From a virus, in the IMG/VR virus record IMGVR_UViG_3300036792_000104, positions 1-44,655 of that record: a stretch of 44,655 bases of DNA, one strand, 5' to 3'. Shown here one piece after another: positions 15,748 to 22,298 of this stretch (position 1 is its first letter; each line of letters opens with the position of its first letter). Position numbers and translations under genes: made by a program. Below the pieces are notes generated by a model. The model had not been told where the DNA came from and made no database searches. It worked only from the letters and a program-made list of their open reading frames with translations.

Positions 15748-16020
15748 TTATTTCTTTGGTGATGCCATTGCAGCAGCACTACGAAAACCGTCCAATACAG
15801 AATCACCTGTAATTGGATCACTGGTTTGATCGATCACTTGCAACAGCAGATTGGCAATTGCAGCCATTGCACACGATTGATCTTGCAGATTGTGTGACAA
15901 CGACATTGCAATACGGTAAGCGTTTTTGTCGTTCCGTCTGATTGCAGTGACGATTGCCAGTGCAGTGCGAAACTCGTCAATTTCTTCCGCAGTTGCACGC
16001 TCGTTTGGCTCGATGATCAC
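15748..16020 (-). CDS. Helical protein of unknown function
   Basis: The 90-residue product is mostly helical, Ala-rich and mildly acidic (EIDEFRTALAIVTAIRRND; SCAMAAIANLLLQVID). Its start overlaps the stop of the upstream tail-like gene by four bases. Like the HNH gene, it uses more A and T than the phage average. No domain is recognised. Confidence 0.7.
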   Translation of the reverse strand: MIIEPNERATAEEIDEFRTALAIVTAIRRNDKNAYRIAMSLSHNLQDQSCAMAAIANLLLQVIDQTSDPITGDSVLDGFRSAAAMASPKK

Positions 16021-16367
16021 GACGGCACCAACGATGATGCCTGCAACAGATCGGCAAGATTCTGAGTCGCGCCAACCGCGAAATTGACTGTCAGGTAACG
16101 CGGCTGGATTGGGAATCCCTCAAGCTCGCCACTGAGAACCCATTTCCAGTTGGTGGAAACGCCGCCGTTGTCCATCGCGAATAGCGACGTTGTAACGCCA
16201 GTTGTCAGACCACCTGATGCGTACAGATCAACAGCCTTGAGTGGTGCAATCAGGTTGCCATTCTGAACCCACACAATGTCGCTCGCCTGAAAGTGGAGGT
16301 GACCGTTGTCGAGGTTGGACAAGTCTTCCTGAACGGCGTTGATATTGACCGTGACGTAATTAGCCAT
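16017..16367 (-). CDS. Mini tail-like beta protein, paralogue 2
   Basis: The 116-residue product has a Thr/Val strand start (YVTVNINAVQEDL) and a core with VSTNWKWVLSGELEG. It ends in RYLTVNFAVGATQNLADLLQAS. It shares its layout and the GATQNL motif with the 113-residue product at 16577-16918. The pattern of strand, then a W-containing strand, then an xxVxFxxGATQNLxxLL end recalls the small beta modules at the N-termini of actinophage minor tail fibres. Here each module is a free-standing gene far from the tail operon. Function unknown. Confidence 0.65.
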   Translation of the reverse strand: MANYVTVNINAVQEDLSNLDNGHLHFQASDIVWVQNGNLIAPLKAVDLYASGGLTTGVTTSLFAMDNGGVSTNWKWVLSGELEGFPIQPRYLTVNFAVGATQNLADLLQASSLVPS

Positions 16368-16566
16368 TATCGTTCTCTCCGTTCGGCAGGCGATCAGTCA
16401 GAGCGCGAGTAATCGTCATCGCGTCCGGCGGGATGGGTGCAAACGCATCAGGATTGAGATGCTTCATCAGATCTCGCACTGTCACAGCTAGCGCGTGATA
16501 CTCGACCTCGGTCGATGCTTCTAGCTTAGTGGCGAGTGCTTCCAACTGTGCCCGCTTGCTCATCAT
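16360..16566 (-). CDS. Small helical protein between two tail-like paralogues
   Basis: The 68-residue product is helical and charged (QLEALATKLEASTEVEYHALAVTVRDLMKHL) with a Pro-rich hinge and an acidic end. It overlaps the next gene by eight bases and lies between the two paralogues. This suggests one operon in which it could bridge or chaperone them. No family is recognised. Confidence 0.65.
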   Translation of the reverse strand: MMSKRAQLEALATKLEASTEVEYHALAVTVRDLMKHLNPDAFAPIPPDAMTITRALTDRLPNGENDNG

Positions 16567-16576
16567 GTCGCCTCAA

Positions 16577-16918
16577 TTACGCGGTAGGTGTTGGCGTCCA
16601 TCCGCCAGCTTCAAGAACTGTGAAGAGATTTTGCGTTGCTCCAAGTGAGAACTTCACATCGAAGCCTACAGCGTGGATGTGTGGCAGACCTTGAATGCGA
16701 ATGAAAGCATTCCACTGCAACTCGCCCTCGCTGAAATTGTCTGACGCTAGCAGTACCGCTGAAAGCGATCCTGTTGCATCGAGCGATCCGTTGACGACTG
16801 GTGTCACGATGGCGACATTTGCGTCTGACATCAGCGTGCCACTAGCTGCGAACAGCCAATCGCCCATACCGGTCAGAGCGCCGAAGCTCGCGGTCACTGT
16901 GACAGTGTTAGTCGTCAT
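16577..16918 (-). CDS. Mini tail-like beta protein, paralogue 1
   Basis: The 113-residue product starts TNTVTVTASFGALTGMGD. It continues with GSLDATGSLSAVLLASDNFSEGELQWNAFIRI and ends with FDVKFSLGATQNLFTVLEAGGW. The 'default value, DATGSLSAVLLASD, Ww strand, LDL end' pattern is that of carboxypeptidase-regulatory-like beta modules found at the start of actinophage minor tail proteins. It is paralogous to the product of 16017-16367. A stand-alone module could be a virion decoration or an adaptor for a fibre. Confidence 0.65.
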   Translation of the reverse strand: MTTNTVTVTASFGALTGMGDWLFAASGTLMSDANVAIVTPVVNGSLDATGSLSAVLLASDNFSEGELQWNAFIRIQGLPHIHAVGFDVKFSLGATQNLFTVLEAGGWTPTPTA

Positions 16919-17036
16919 CGTTCATCGTCACCCCATCTGGTGAATCGGCATCGCGGGTTGCTGGTGACCATCGCTGTTGACCACCCCAAGCCCAGTGACA
17001 CCAACAGTAGGCAGGATGACGCGGATCGTGAGTCAC
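16908..17036 (-). CDS. 42-residue Cys/His/Trp-rich small protein
   Basis: A GTG at 17036 opens a 42-codon frame ending at the TAA at 16908. It overlaps the next start by 11 bp. The N-terminus holds an aromatic Cys motif (YCWCHWAWGGQQRW), and the end is acidic. Similar HPAYCxCHWAWxGQQR peptides are familiar from actinophages, which supports reality despite the lack of a clear ribosome site. It starts only 22 bases after the tRNA 3' end, so it may be translated from the processed transcript. Confidence 0.5.
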   Translation of the reverse strand: MTHDPRHPAYCWCHWAWGGQQRWSPATRDADSPDGVTMNDDD

Positions 17037-17058
17037 AGGTGATTCGTAGATCTTCAAG

Positions 17059-17132
17059 TGGCGGGAGTGGGATTTGAACCCACGACCTACAGATTATGAG
17101 TCTGCCGAGCTGCCAAGCTGCTCTATCCCGCT
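17059..17132 (-). tRNA. tRNA with CAU anticodon (tRNA-Met)
   Basis: The cloverleaf reads: acceptor AGCGGGA with TCCCGCC, D-stem GAGC/GCTC, anticodon stem GCAGA/TCTGT, loop CTCATAA and T-arm GTGGG-TTCAAAT-CCCAC. The first acceptor pair is an A-C mismatch (1:72). CCA is not encoded. The anticodon stem lacks the three G-C pairs of initiator tRNA, so an elongator Met or a lysidine-modified Ile tRNA is more likely. It is part of the leftward transcript. Confidence 0.92.
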
Positions 17133-17156
17133 ATGTAGGGGTGGTCTATTGGGGGT

Positions 17157-17239
17157 GGTCACCGGCTGGCATGTATCTGCCAGATGTCCGCTCGTGCCTG
17201 CGGTGTACGCCTGCACGGCTTATGTGTAGGCCGGTGACC
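17157..17239. other. 83-base structured element beside the tRNA
   Basis: A perfect 10-bp inverted repeat (GGTCACCGGC at 17157-17166 and its complement at 17230-17239) closes the element. Inside lie a CTGGCA/TGCCAG stem-loop (17166-17183; shares one base with the closing stem) and a CGTGC/GCACG stem-loop further on. No T-loop or anticodon arm is visible on either strand, so it is not a normal tRNA. It lies between the zinc-ribbon gene and the tRNA. It may be a processing signal or a small RNA. Confidence 0.6.
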
Positions 17240-17313
17240 GTTCTCAACCATCCCAGGTTGAACTGATCGCTTTTGCAGCGAGTCTATGACTTACTATAAC
17301 TGACGTTGTGTCG

Positions 17314-17481
17314 TCAGCCGGTCTTGCAGTCGGGGCAAGCCTTGTCAACTTCCTTGACCGGGGACTTGCGGATCTCAGCTACCCGGATGAACGCCTGAAC
17401 CTTGGCCCGTGGTGATTCATTCGTACGGCCGATGTGACCGCATTGGGTGAACCGCAAGAGCGTGTGCTGACTTGACTTCAT
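17314..17481 (-). CDS. 55-residue zinc-ribbon-like protein
   Basis: An ATG at 17481 opens a 55-codon frame ending at 17314. It has one Cys-x-His pair in the N-terminal part (TQCGHIGRTNES) and CPDC near the end, a likely four-ligand zinc site, plus a basic middle (RVAEIRKSPVKEVDKACPDC). TATGAT lies six bases before the ATG, so the message could be leaderless. It is the first leftward gene after the control region, the position of an early or regulatory protein. Function unknown. Confidence 0.6.
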   Translation of the reverse strand: MKSSQHTLLRFTQCGHIGRTNESPRAKVQAFIRVAEIRKSPVKEVDKACPDCKTG

Positions 17482-17876
17482 GGTGCCATCATACTAGCGA
17501 TGACGACAGTAGCGATTAGGACGCACCACAGAGCGAGAATCGTCCACGGTGATCTGATCATGCAGTTGAACGCGCGCAAGAAAGTTTCCCCCACGGTCTT
17601 AGACTACGCTCCTCGCTACGGGCGCTTCGCGCCCTCCGCTCGTCGCTACGTAGCCCCCTTCAAAGAACATAGTACATAGTTACATAGCTAAGTATACTCA
17701 GAGATTGCGACACTCCGTGTCGCTTGTTTTAGTTACCGTCCGGGGAAGTATTCCCAAGAGCTATAGAACGATGTTCTATGACATAGACGGCTTTAGCCGT
17801 CATAGACGATGGGTTGCGCTGCGGCGCAACGTCATGTAGAGTCACAACCACAACCACGACCGAAGGGACACCAACC
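17482..17876. promoter_or_regulatory. Control region between leftward and rightward arms
   Basis: No gene is seen in these 395 bases. The region is locally AT-rich with three ACATAG copies in 17666-17689 and the palindrome AGTATACT. It includes six perfect stem-loops (see the separate entry). TATGAT (minus strand, just above 17481) could serve the leftward arm. The rightward arm begins with the GTG at 17877 after AAGGGA. This is the natural place for divergent promoters and possibly a replication origin. Confidence 0.65.
17620..17830. repeat. Array of six different perfect short stem-loops
   Basis: Perfect dyads with 2-4-base loops occur at 17620-17634 (GGGCGC-TTC-GCGCCC), 17707-17723 (GCGACAC-TCC-GTGTCGC), 17743-17755 (GGGAA-GTA-TTCCC), 17763-17779 (ATAGAAC-GAT-GTTCTAT), 17786-17801 (GACGGC-TTTA-GCCGTC) and 17813-17830 (GTTGCGC-TGCG-GCGCAAC). 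The stem sequences differ but the geometry is constant. That suggests selection for structure or for paired half-sites rather than copying of one repeat. Confidence 0.85.
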
Positions 17877-18506
17877 GTGTCTGAGATCGAGATTTACCAG
17901 AGTCAGCTACCCACGGCTGACGCTCCCGAGGAACTGTCCGGCGTCGAGCTGATCAAGTGGCTTGACGGGAGGGCCGATGAGGTCGATTCCCAGACTGCCC
18001 TGATCGCGGGCGCGCTGGAAACCTACCAGCTCGTAGGTTCCGCGCTGCGGTGGAAGTCCGCCGAAGAGATCACGCGCGAGCTGACCAAGGATGGCGTCAC
18101 TCAGCGGACGCTGGCAAAGGACATCGGCAAGAGCCAGGCGCACGTGTCGCGATCGGTGCGGATGTGGGCCAAGTACGGCGAGTCACATGCGACTCTGGAA
18201 GCGTCCTACTCGGCGCTAGAGCATGACCTGATGATCGCCAACCCCAAGCCCGCCAAGGCCATCAAGTCGAGCGAGCCCATCGACGTTCGCAGCGATGAGG
18301 AACGAGCGGCCGATGAGGCAGCGGCGGCCGAGGCCGCAGCCAACGCCACGACGCCGAAGACCACCGGCTCGACCACCCCGGCTGACCCGTGGAAGTTCGC
18401 GATCACGGCTCTGCGGGCGGCGATGGACGATGACCAGGAACCCACCAAGGCGCAAGTGGCCGAGGTGCAGGGCATCGCTCACCGGCTAGAGAAGATCTAC
18501 GCCTGA
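17877..18506 (+). CDS. Helix-turn-helix DNA-binding protein, first gene of rightward arm
   Basis: The 209-residue product starts at the GTG at 17877, preceded by AAGGGA. A frame from a TTG at 17814 runs through the hairpin region and is unlikely. Residues 60-115 or so hold a helix-turn-helix (GVTQRTLAKDIGKSQAHVSRSVRMWAKYG) of the type seen in ParB/KorB-like and phage regulators. The middle is acidic and Ala-rich, and the end is a charged helix (DDDQEPTKAQVAEVQGIAHRLEKI). As the first gene after the hairpin array, it may bind that array to control transcription or replication. That link is inference. Confidence 0.8.
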   Translation: MSEIEIYQSQLPTADAPEELSGVELIKWLDGRADEVDSQTALIAGALETYQLVGSALRWKSAEEITRELTKDGVTQRTLAKDIGKSQAHVSRSVRMWAKYGESHATLEASYSALEHDLMIANPKPAKAIKSSEPIDVRSDEERAADEAAAAEAAANATTPKTTGSTTPADPWKFAITALRAAMDDDQEPTKAQVAEVQGIAHRLEKIYA

Positions 18507-18511
18507 AAATC

Positions 18512-18589
18512 GTCACGGGGTCGGGAACAACTCTCGGCCCCGGACGGTTACAGTAGGTACACCATCCCAGCAACGAAAGCAGGTTCACA
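18512..18589 (+). promoter_or_regulatory. Hairpin followed by promoter-like TTACAGT
   Basis: Between two rightward genes, a CGGGG...CCCCG stem-loop (18517-18543) could end transcription. TTACAGT at about 18549 follows, a TAnnnT-type -10 element similar to the TACAGT boxes at 31.55 and 33.56 kb. No good -35 box is visible, so the promoter call is tentative. Confidence 0.35.
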
Positions 18590-19009
18590 GTGGAACCCAC
18601 TTACGACGCAATCACGACCGAGCACGCGCGACTCTTCCAGAGCGGTTACCCATCGGTGACCTGCTTCATCGAGGAAGAGATCGAGGCCGAGATCGAGCGC
18701 ATCAATCCGGACAACCGGACGGTTACGGTCGCATCGCTGAACGGCCAGAACCACAAGCCCAGCGTCATCACGGCGTGGGCGAACGTGGCCAAGGCGCTTG
18801 GTGACGGCCATCTTCTCACGGTCGGCTACCAGTCGCTACAGATCGTGCGGGAAATGAACCCGCTTGAGCTGCGCAACACGGCGGTAGGGACGCTACAGCA
18901 GCGGCTTTACCTCAAGCAGCGAGAAGAGGCCAAGCAGTCGCTCATCTACCGCGATCACCTGGCCGAGACGAACGTCTGCCAAGACGCGAATTGCACGATC
19001 TGCGTCTGA
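18590..19009 (+). CDS. Unknown early protein with Cys-rich end
   Basis: The 139-residue product starts at a GTG at 18590 after AGCAGG. It is acidic in the first half (CFIEEEIEAEIERINPD), helical in the second (LQQRLYLKQREEAKQSLIYRDHL) and ends CQDANCTICV, a compact three-Cys tail that could hold metal. The stop overlaps the next ATG (TGATG). It is part of the early rightward operon. No family is recognised. Confidence 0.75.
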   Translation: MEPTYDAITTEHARLFQSGYPSVTCFIEEEIEAEIERINPDNRTVTVASLNGQNHKPSVITAWANVAKALGDGHLLTVGYQSLQIVREMNPLELRNTAVGTLQQRLYLKQREEAKQSLIYRDHLAETNVCQDANCTICV

Positions 19010-19341
19010 TGCACACGGGCGAGAAAATCGCGGGCGTGGGTGGCGTGTGGTGGGAAGTCATCGCACAAGCGCCTACGGCATGGGTCACCCACGTACCGCG
19101 ACACCGTGAGATCGAGGGCCGGATTGTCACCGGCTCTTGGTCTGACCCGTGGTGGCTTTACTGCCAGGTAGGCGGATGGGCCATCGCGCGGCGGTGGAAG
19201 AACAAGGCAATCAGCGGTTGGCTTAGCACGCCAGCTATCGAGGCTCGCGACGAAATCGTCATCGAGCAAATCCGCGATATGGAGGAATTGTTGGTTGAAG
19301 GGCTAACGATTCCGCACACCAACGGAGGATTCAGGGCATGA
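19009..19341 (+). CDS. Unknown Trp-rich early protein
   Basis: The 110-residue product begins at the ATG at 19009, coupled to the preceding stop. A TTG at 18991 in the same frame would lie inside the upstream gene. It is Trp-rich (GGVWWEVIAQAP; GSWSDPWWLYCQVGGWAIARRW) with an acidic helix near the end (EIVIEQIRDMEELLVEG). It overlaps the following gene by four bases (ATGA). No function can be assigned. Confidence 0.72.
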   Translation: MHTGEKIAGVGGVWWEVIAQAPTAWVTHVPRHREIEGRIVTGSWSDPWWLYCQVGGWAIARRWKNKAISGWLSTPAIEARDEIVIEQIRDMEELLVEGLTIPHTNGGFRA

Positions 19342-19865
19342 AAGTCAGGCACGTTCACGACCATCAGCGCAAGCATCCCAAGTCCCACAACTCCCCGCGA
19401 CGGTTCACCGTCTCGCTGACCGAGGGAGAGGTTGATTTCCTCATCGGCGTTACCGCGTCGATCGGTGGCGATCTCAAGGGCAGTCCCCGCAAGTACGCGC
19501 AGCGGATCTACGACGCGCTGACGGACGCGGCGGGATACCAGGCCAGGGACACGGACTCCTACCGTCACCTGCGCGGGATGCTCTGGTTCAGCGAGTATGC
19601 CAAGGGCGTTCCGTCCTACATGCGAGCGACGTACAACCACGCTCGCGACACGGTTACCACCCTCGGCCTGCTAGGCGAGGAAACGACCGGCGTCACATCC
19701 GAGGTCATGCACGCAATGGCCAGCGTAGGCGACGACATCGCCGCCGAACTTCATCTACAAGGGGAAACACTCGATGCACTTCCGATCCCGCACTTCACCC
19801 GCGAGCCCAACCGCTACGACGCCGTTCGGGAGCTGTTCACCCGTCTCGGTGCGATCTCGTCGTAA
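19338..19865 (+). CDS. Unknown early protein
   Basis: The 175-residue product starts with a His/Lys-rich basic head (KVRHVHDHQRKHPKSHNSPRR). A helical body follows (SLTEGEVDFLIGVTASIGGD; YRHLRGMLWFSEYAKGVPSYMRATYNHARDT). The basic head suggests nucleic acid or membrane contact. It is the third gene in a tightly overlapped rightward operon, and its end overlaps the lipoprotein gene by 17 bp. No domain is recognised. Confidence 0.75.
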   Translation: MKVRHVHDHQRKHPKSHNSPRRFTVSLTEGEVDFLIGVTASIGGDLKGSPRKYAQRIYDALTDAAGYQARDTDSYRHLRGMLWFSEYAKGVPSYMRATYNHARDTVTTLGLLGEETTGVTSEVMHAMASVGDDIAAELHLQGETLDALPIPHFTREPNRYDAVRELFTRLGAISS

Positions 19866-20265
19866 GGTCGTAGCCGCCACTGCGGCAGGCTTCGCAGCCA
19901 TCGGCGCGGTAGCGTTCTCGCTCACTGCGTGCAGCTCATCGGCTGGACTCTCGGCTACCGAGCAAGCGGTCACCGGCGCGGGCTGCAAGGTCACGGAAAA
20001 TCTCGACCATCAGCAGACCGTCGCGGCTGCGGCCAGCGACCCGACCACCGATGCCTACTTCACGACCGCGACCGAGGGCGTGTGCCCCAACGGCGACATG
20101 ATCGCCGCCATCGGCCTAAGCGCCAGCGGGCAGGCTTACGGGCCACTGCTACAGCAGTACGCCGCAGCGTCGATGCCAGCGGGTGTCACGGCCACCTGGC
20201 AGTCTCCCAACTTCATCGTTGAGGGGCCTGCGGGGTCACTGTCTCAGCTCGGCTCTAGCGACTAA
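19849..20265 (+). CDS. Phage-encoded lipoprotein
   Basis: From the GTG at 19849 the 138-residue product has a textbook lipoprotein signal. It has a basic start (RSRRKVV), a hydrophobic core (AATAAGFAAIGAVAFSL) and the lipobox LTAC followed by SSSAG. The mature part has a second Cys pair (GAGCKVTEN...EGVCPNGD) and would be anchored outside the cell membrane. A longer frame from 19774 overlaps the upstream gene by 92 bp and only adds a poor leader. Surface lipoproteins made early by some phages block superinfection by others; that role is inference here. Confidence 0.8.
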   Translation: MRSRRKVVAATAAGFAAIGAVAFSLTACSSSAGLSATEQAVTGAGCKVTENLDHQQTVAAAASDPTTDAYFTTATEGVCPNGDMIAAIGLSASGQAYGPLLQQYAAASMPAGVTATWQSPNFIVEGPAGSLSQLGSSD

Positions 20266-20304
20266 GCCATGAGACACACAAACCATGTGGTGGGAGTGAT
20301 CTGC

Positions 20305-20466
20305 GTGTACGAGCTAGCGGCAATCTACTCCCGTCGCGTCCCTACGCTCTCGCGGCTATCGCGCGAGCACCGATGGTTGGCCCCGGTACTTGTGGGCGGA
20401 CTCACGCTCCACCTGTACCGATACTGTCGGGAGATTCGAGAGGTGGTGGTTGTCGCGGACAGGTAA
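20305..20466 (+). CDS. Small basic protein with one hydrophobic segment
   Basis: I choose the GTG at 20305 (VYELAAIYSRRVPTLS) because GGGAG lies eight bases ahead. A frame from the ATG at 20269 has no ribosome site. The 53-residue product is basic with a short hydrophobic stretch (WLAPVLVGGLTLHLY) that may touch the membrane. Proteins with RRVPTLSxLxxxHRWLAP-like sequence are common in actinophages. It is the last gene before a strong terminator. Confidence 0.65.
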   Translation: MYELAAIYSRRVPTLSRLSREHRWLAPVLVGGLTLHLYRYCREIREVVVVADR

Positions 20467-20533
20467 CCGAGCAACGCGAAACGGCACAGGCCGCAGAATA
20501 TAGAGCAAGACAAAGATCTCGGCACACGAGAAA

Positions 20534-20568
20534 GCCCGGCCTCATCGGTGGAACGATGGGGACCGGGC
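20534..20568. terminator. Terminator between convergent genes
   Basis: GCCCGG at 20534-20539 pairs with CCGGGC at 20563-20568, with CTCATCG/CGATGGG as an inner stem. An A-run precedes the hairpin and CTCTTG follows it. It lies between the rightward operon ending at 20466 and the leftward gene ending at 20595, so it can act in both directions. Confidence 0.75.
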
Positions 20569-20594
20569 CTCTTGCTGTCTAGGGATGGATAAAT

Positions 20595-20879
20595 TCATTC
20601 ACTCCCAAGCTGCCTAGCCCGCGTGGCGGCCATCGTCGCTGAACGTGCGGCGCGCTGTTCTGCGGTCAGCGTGGTTGGCTTGCGAATGCTGATCAGGTTC
20701 GCCGGTAGCTCGCACTTGATGAATGCCGAACCTTCGAACACACCTTCTTCGAGGATCTTCAAGCCGGGTATCTTCTTGAGTTTCGTGATCACCTTCCGCT
20801 GAGCTGAGTAGATGTATGCAACATCGTCGGCATCGGTCATTCCGATGATCGTTTCACGTTCTGTCTCACTGAGTGCCAT
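20595..20879 (-). CDS. Small conserved phage-type protein, leftward in early region
   Basis: The 94-residue product starts MALSETERETIIGMTDADDVAYIYSAQRKVITKLKKIPG. This is the pattern of a small family (STERETxxxxxDxDxxxxIxTAQ...KLRKxP) seen in actinophages and plasmids, whose function I do not know. The tail is Arg/Ala-rich. It is transcribed against its neighbours and shares a 60-bp divergent promoter region with the gene at 20940. Confidence 0.75.
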   Translation of the reverse strand: MALSETERETIIGMTDADDVAYIYSAQRKVITKLKKIPGLKILEEGVFEGSAFIKCELPANLISIRKPTTLTAEQRAARSATMAATRARQLGSE

Positions 20880-20939
20880 GCGAACAGGATAACGAGCGTT
20901 TGTCCTGCTAGTGACATTTCGCCTGGTAAGGTAATTAGC

Positions 20940-21341
20940 ATGATCGCTCCGATTTGGGGTCCGTGGTGGCGCGCAGTGCTGGTAGGTGTCGCCAACCCAC
21001 CTGAACCCGCACTCAAGGCGTACCGCAAGACCCAGATCGGCCGAGGCAAAGACCTCAAGGCCAAAGACTTCGACGCCGCGCAGCGCGCAGCCAAGCTGCT
21101 CAACAGCCCGGCCGACTGCCTACAGCTCATCGTGTGGATGGCCAAGAACGGCATGGACCCGCTGTTTGTCCGGCCGGAAGGTCACGAGTGGTCTGTCAAG
21201 GAACGGGCGATCGTGGAATCGATCAGGACCAAGGGGCTGAACCCGCAAGTCCTCATCTACGATGAAGAGGCCATGTATGCCGCCCCAGCGCCCGCTACGA
21301 GCCCGCGCGACCTGATCAGGCTAGGATGGCGCGATGAGTGA
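20940..21341 (+). CDS. Unknown protein opening the second rightward operon
   Basis: The 133-residue product begins at an ATG right after TAATTAGC, which could be a -10 box for a leaderless message. It has a Trp-rich start (PIWGPWWRAVLVG) and a basic helical middle (RKTQIGRGKDLKAKDFDAAQRAAKLL). A second half follows with WMAKNGMDPLFVRPEGHEWSVKERAIVESI. It overlaps the next start by eight bases. No family is recognised. Confidence 0.7.
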   Translation: MIAPIWGPWWRAVLVGVANPPEPALKAYRKTQIGRGKDLKAKDFDAAQRAAKLLNSPADCLQLIVWMAKNGMDPLFVRPEGHEWSVKERAIVESIRTKGLNPQVLIYDEEAMYAAPAPATSPRDLIRLGWRDE

Positions 21342-21744
21342 CTATGACGCGCTGGTGACGCTCCTAGACCCCTTCCTGCGGGCAGACATCAGCACGCGGT
21401 CACCCTGGTACGGCATCCGCGCGCAGCACTGGCACACCGACGAACGGGTGTTGAGCTATGACATCAGCGGGCCGATGGTCGAGCCCGTGGTCACAATCCA
21501 GAGCCCGGCCGAGGCTCGCGCGTTCGCGCTCGCACGCTATGAGAAGCTGCTAGCCGCGCTGCGGGCTGACCGGTGGGTACTGTTGTCTGCGCCTGAGATC
21601 AAGTTCCGAAGCCATCTCAACCCGGCTTACTGGACCCTTGACGGCAACGTGCAGATGCATGGACATGAAGACATGATCGAGGCCGAAGTTTCGATCGAGG
21701 TGGCTCGCGCAAAGCGCGACCTGAGTACGGAGGTACACGAGTGA
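21334..21744 (+). CDS. Unknown protein
   Basis: The 136-residue product starts MSDYDALVTLLDPFLRADI and contains an Ala-rich helix (ARAFALARYEKLLAALRADRWVLLSAPE) followed by beta-like segments. AGG lies a short distance upstream of the ATG. It overlaps the next gene through GTGA. It sits in front of the SLOG and nuclease genes of the replication block. No domain is recognised. Confidence 0.7.
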   Translation: MSDYDALVTLLDPFLRADISTRSPWYGIRAQHWHTDERVLSYDISGPMVEPVVTIQSPAEARAFALARYEKLLAALRADRWVLLSAPEIKFRSHLNPAYWTLDGNVQMHGHEDMIEAEVSIEVARAKRDLSTEVHE

Positions 21745-22298
21745 GCGGCATGGATCTACTAGAGCGCCCGCGCGTTGACATCGAGCTAGAGCCGATGCTT
21801 GGCAGCCTGCCGACACACGAGCTGAACCAAACCCAGATCGGAGTCACAGGGACTCGCGCCCACATGCCGCCCTGGCAGCGTGACGCATGGTCGCAACTGG
21901 TCTACTGCTTCAAGCCGCTCACGGACAACCGGCACCACCCGCTAGCGCGGGTCGAGATGCACCACGGCTGCTGCAAGGGAGCTGACACCGAAGCGCACTA
22001 CCTTGGAGCGAAGTACGCCTATGACGTGTCGCTTCACCCCGCGTCCGGCGTCGATGAGTGGCAAGAGATGCTGTTCCCGGTGGGCAACGGCACGACCTAC
22101 CCGGAAGCCACGACCGCAGAGCGGAACAGGACCATCGTAGAGATGTCCCACGTGCTGCTAGCCGCGCCGCGCTTCCCCGAAGACGATCGCCGCAGCCGCA
22201 GGTCTGGCACCTGGCAGACGGTCAGGATGGCGCGAGAGGCCAAGATCCCGATCTATTACGCGATGGTCAACGGGACTCTCTACCGGGAAATGCCGTGA
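21741..22298 (+). CDS. SLOG-superfamily (DprA/LOG-like Rossmann) protein
   Basis: The GTG at 21741 has a perfect GGAGG seven bases ahead. In 185 residues it shows the hallmarks of SLOG nucleotide-binding folds: GVTGTR at 34-39, a HHGCCKGADTEAH loop at 74-86, RNRTIVEMSHVLLAAP at about 128-143, and a final SGTWQTVRMAREAKIPIYY strand-loop-helix. SLOG proteins bind nucleotides or nucleotide-derived signals and include DprA, LOG hydrolases and sensor domains of defence systems. A phage version could process or hide nucleotide signals. The fold is well supported, the role is not. Confidence 0.8.
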   Translation: MSGMDLLERPRVDIELEPMLGSLPTHELNQTQIGVTGTRAHMPPWQRDAWSQLVYCFKPLTDNRHHPLARVEMHHGCCKGADTEAHYLGAKYAYDVSLHPASGVDEWQEMLFPVGNGTTYPEATTAERNRTIVEMSHVLLAAPRFPEDDRRSRRSGTWQTVRMAREAKIPIYYAMVNGTLYREMP

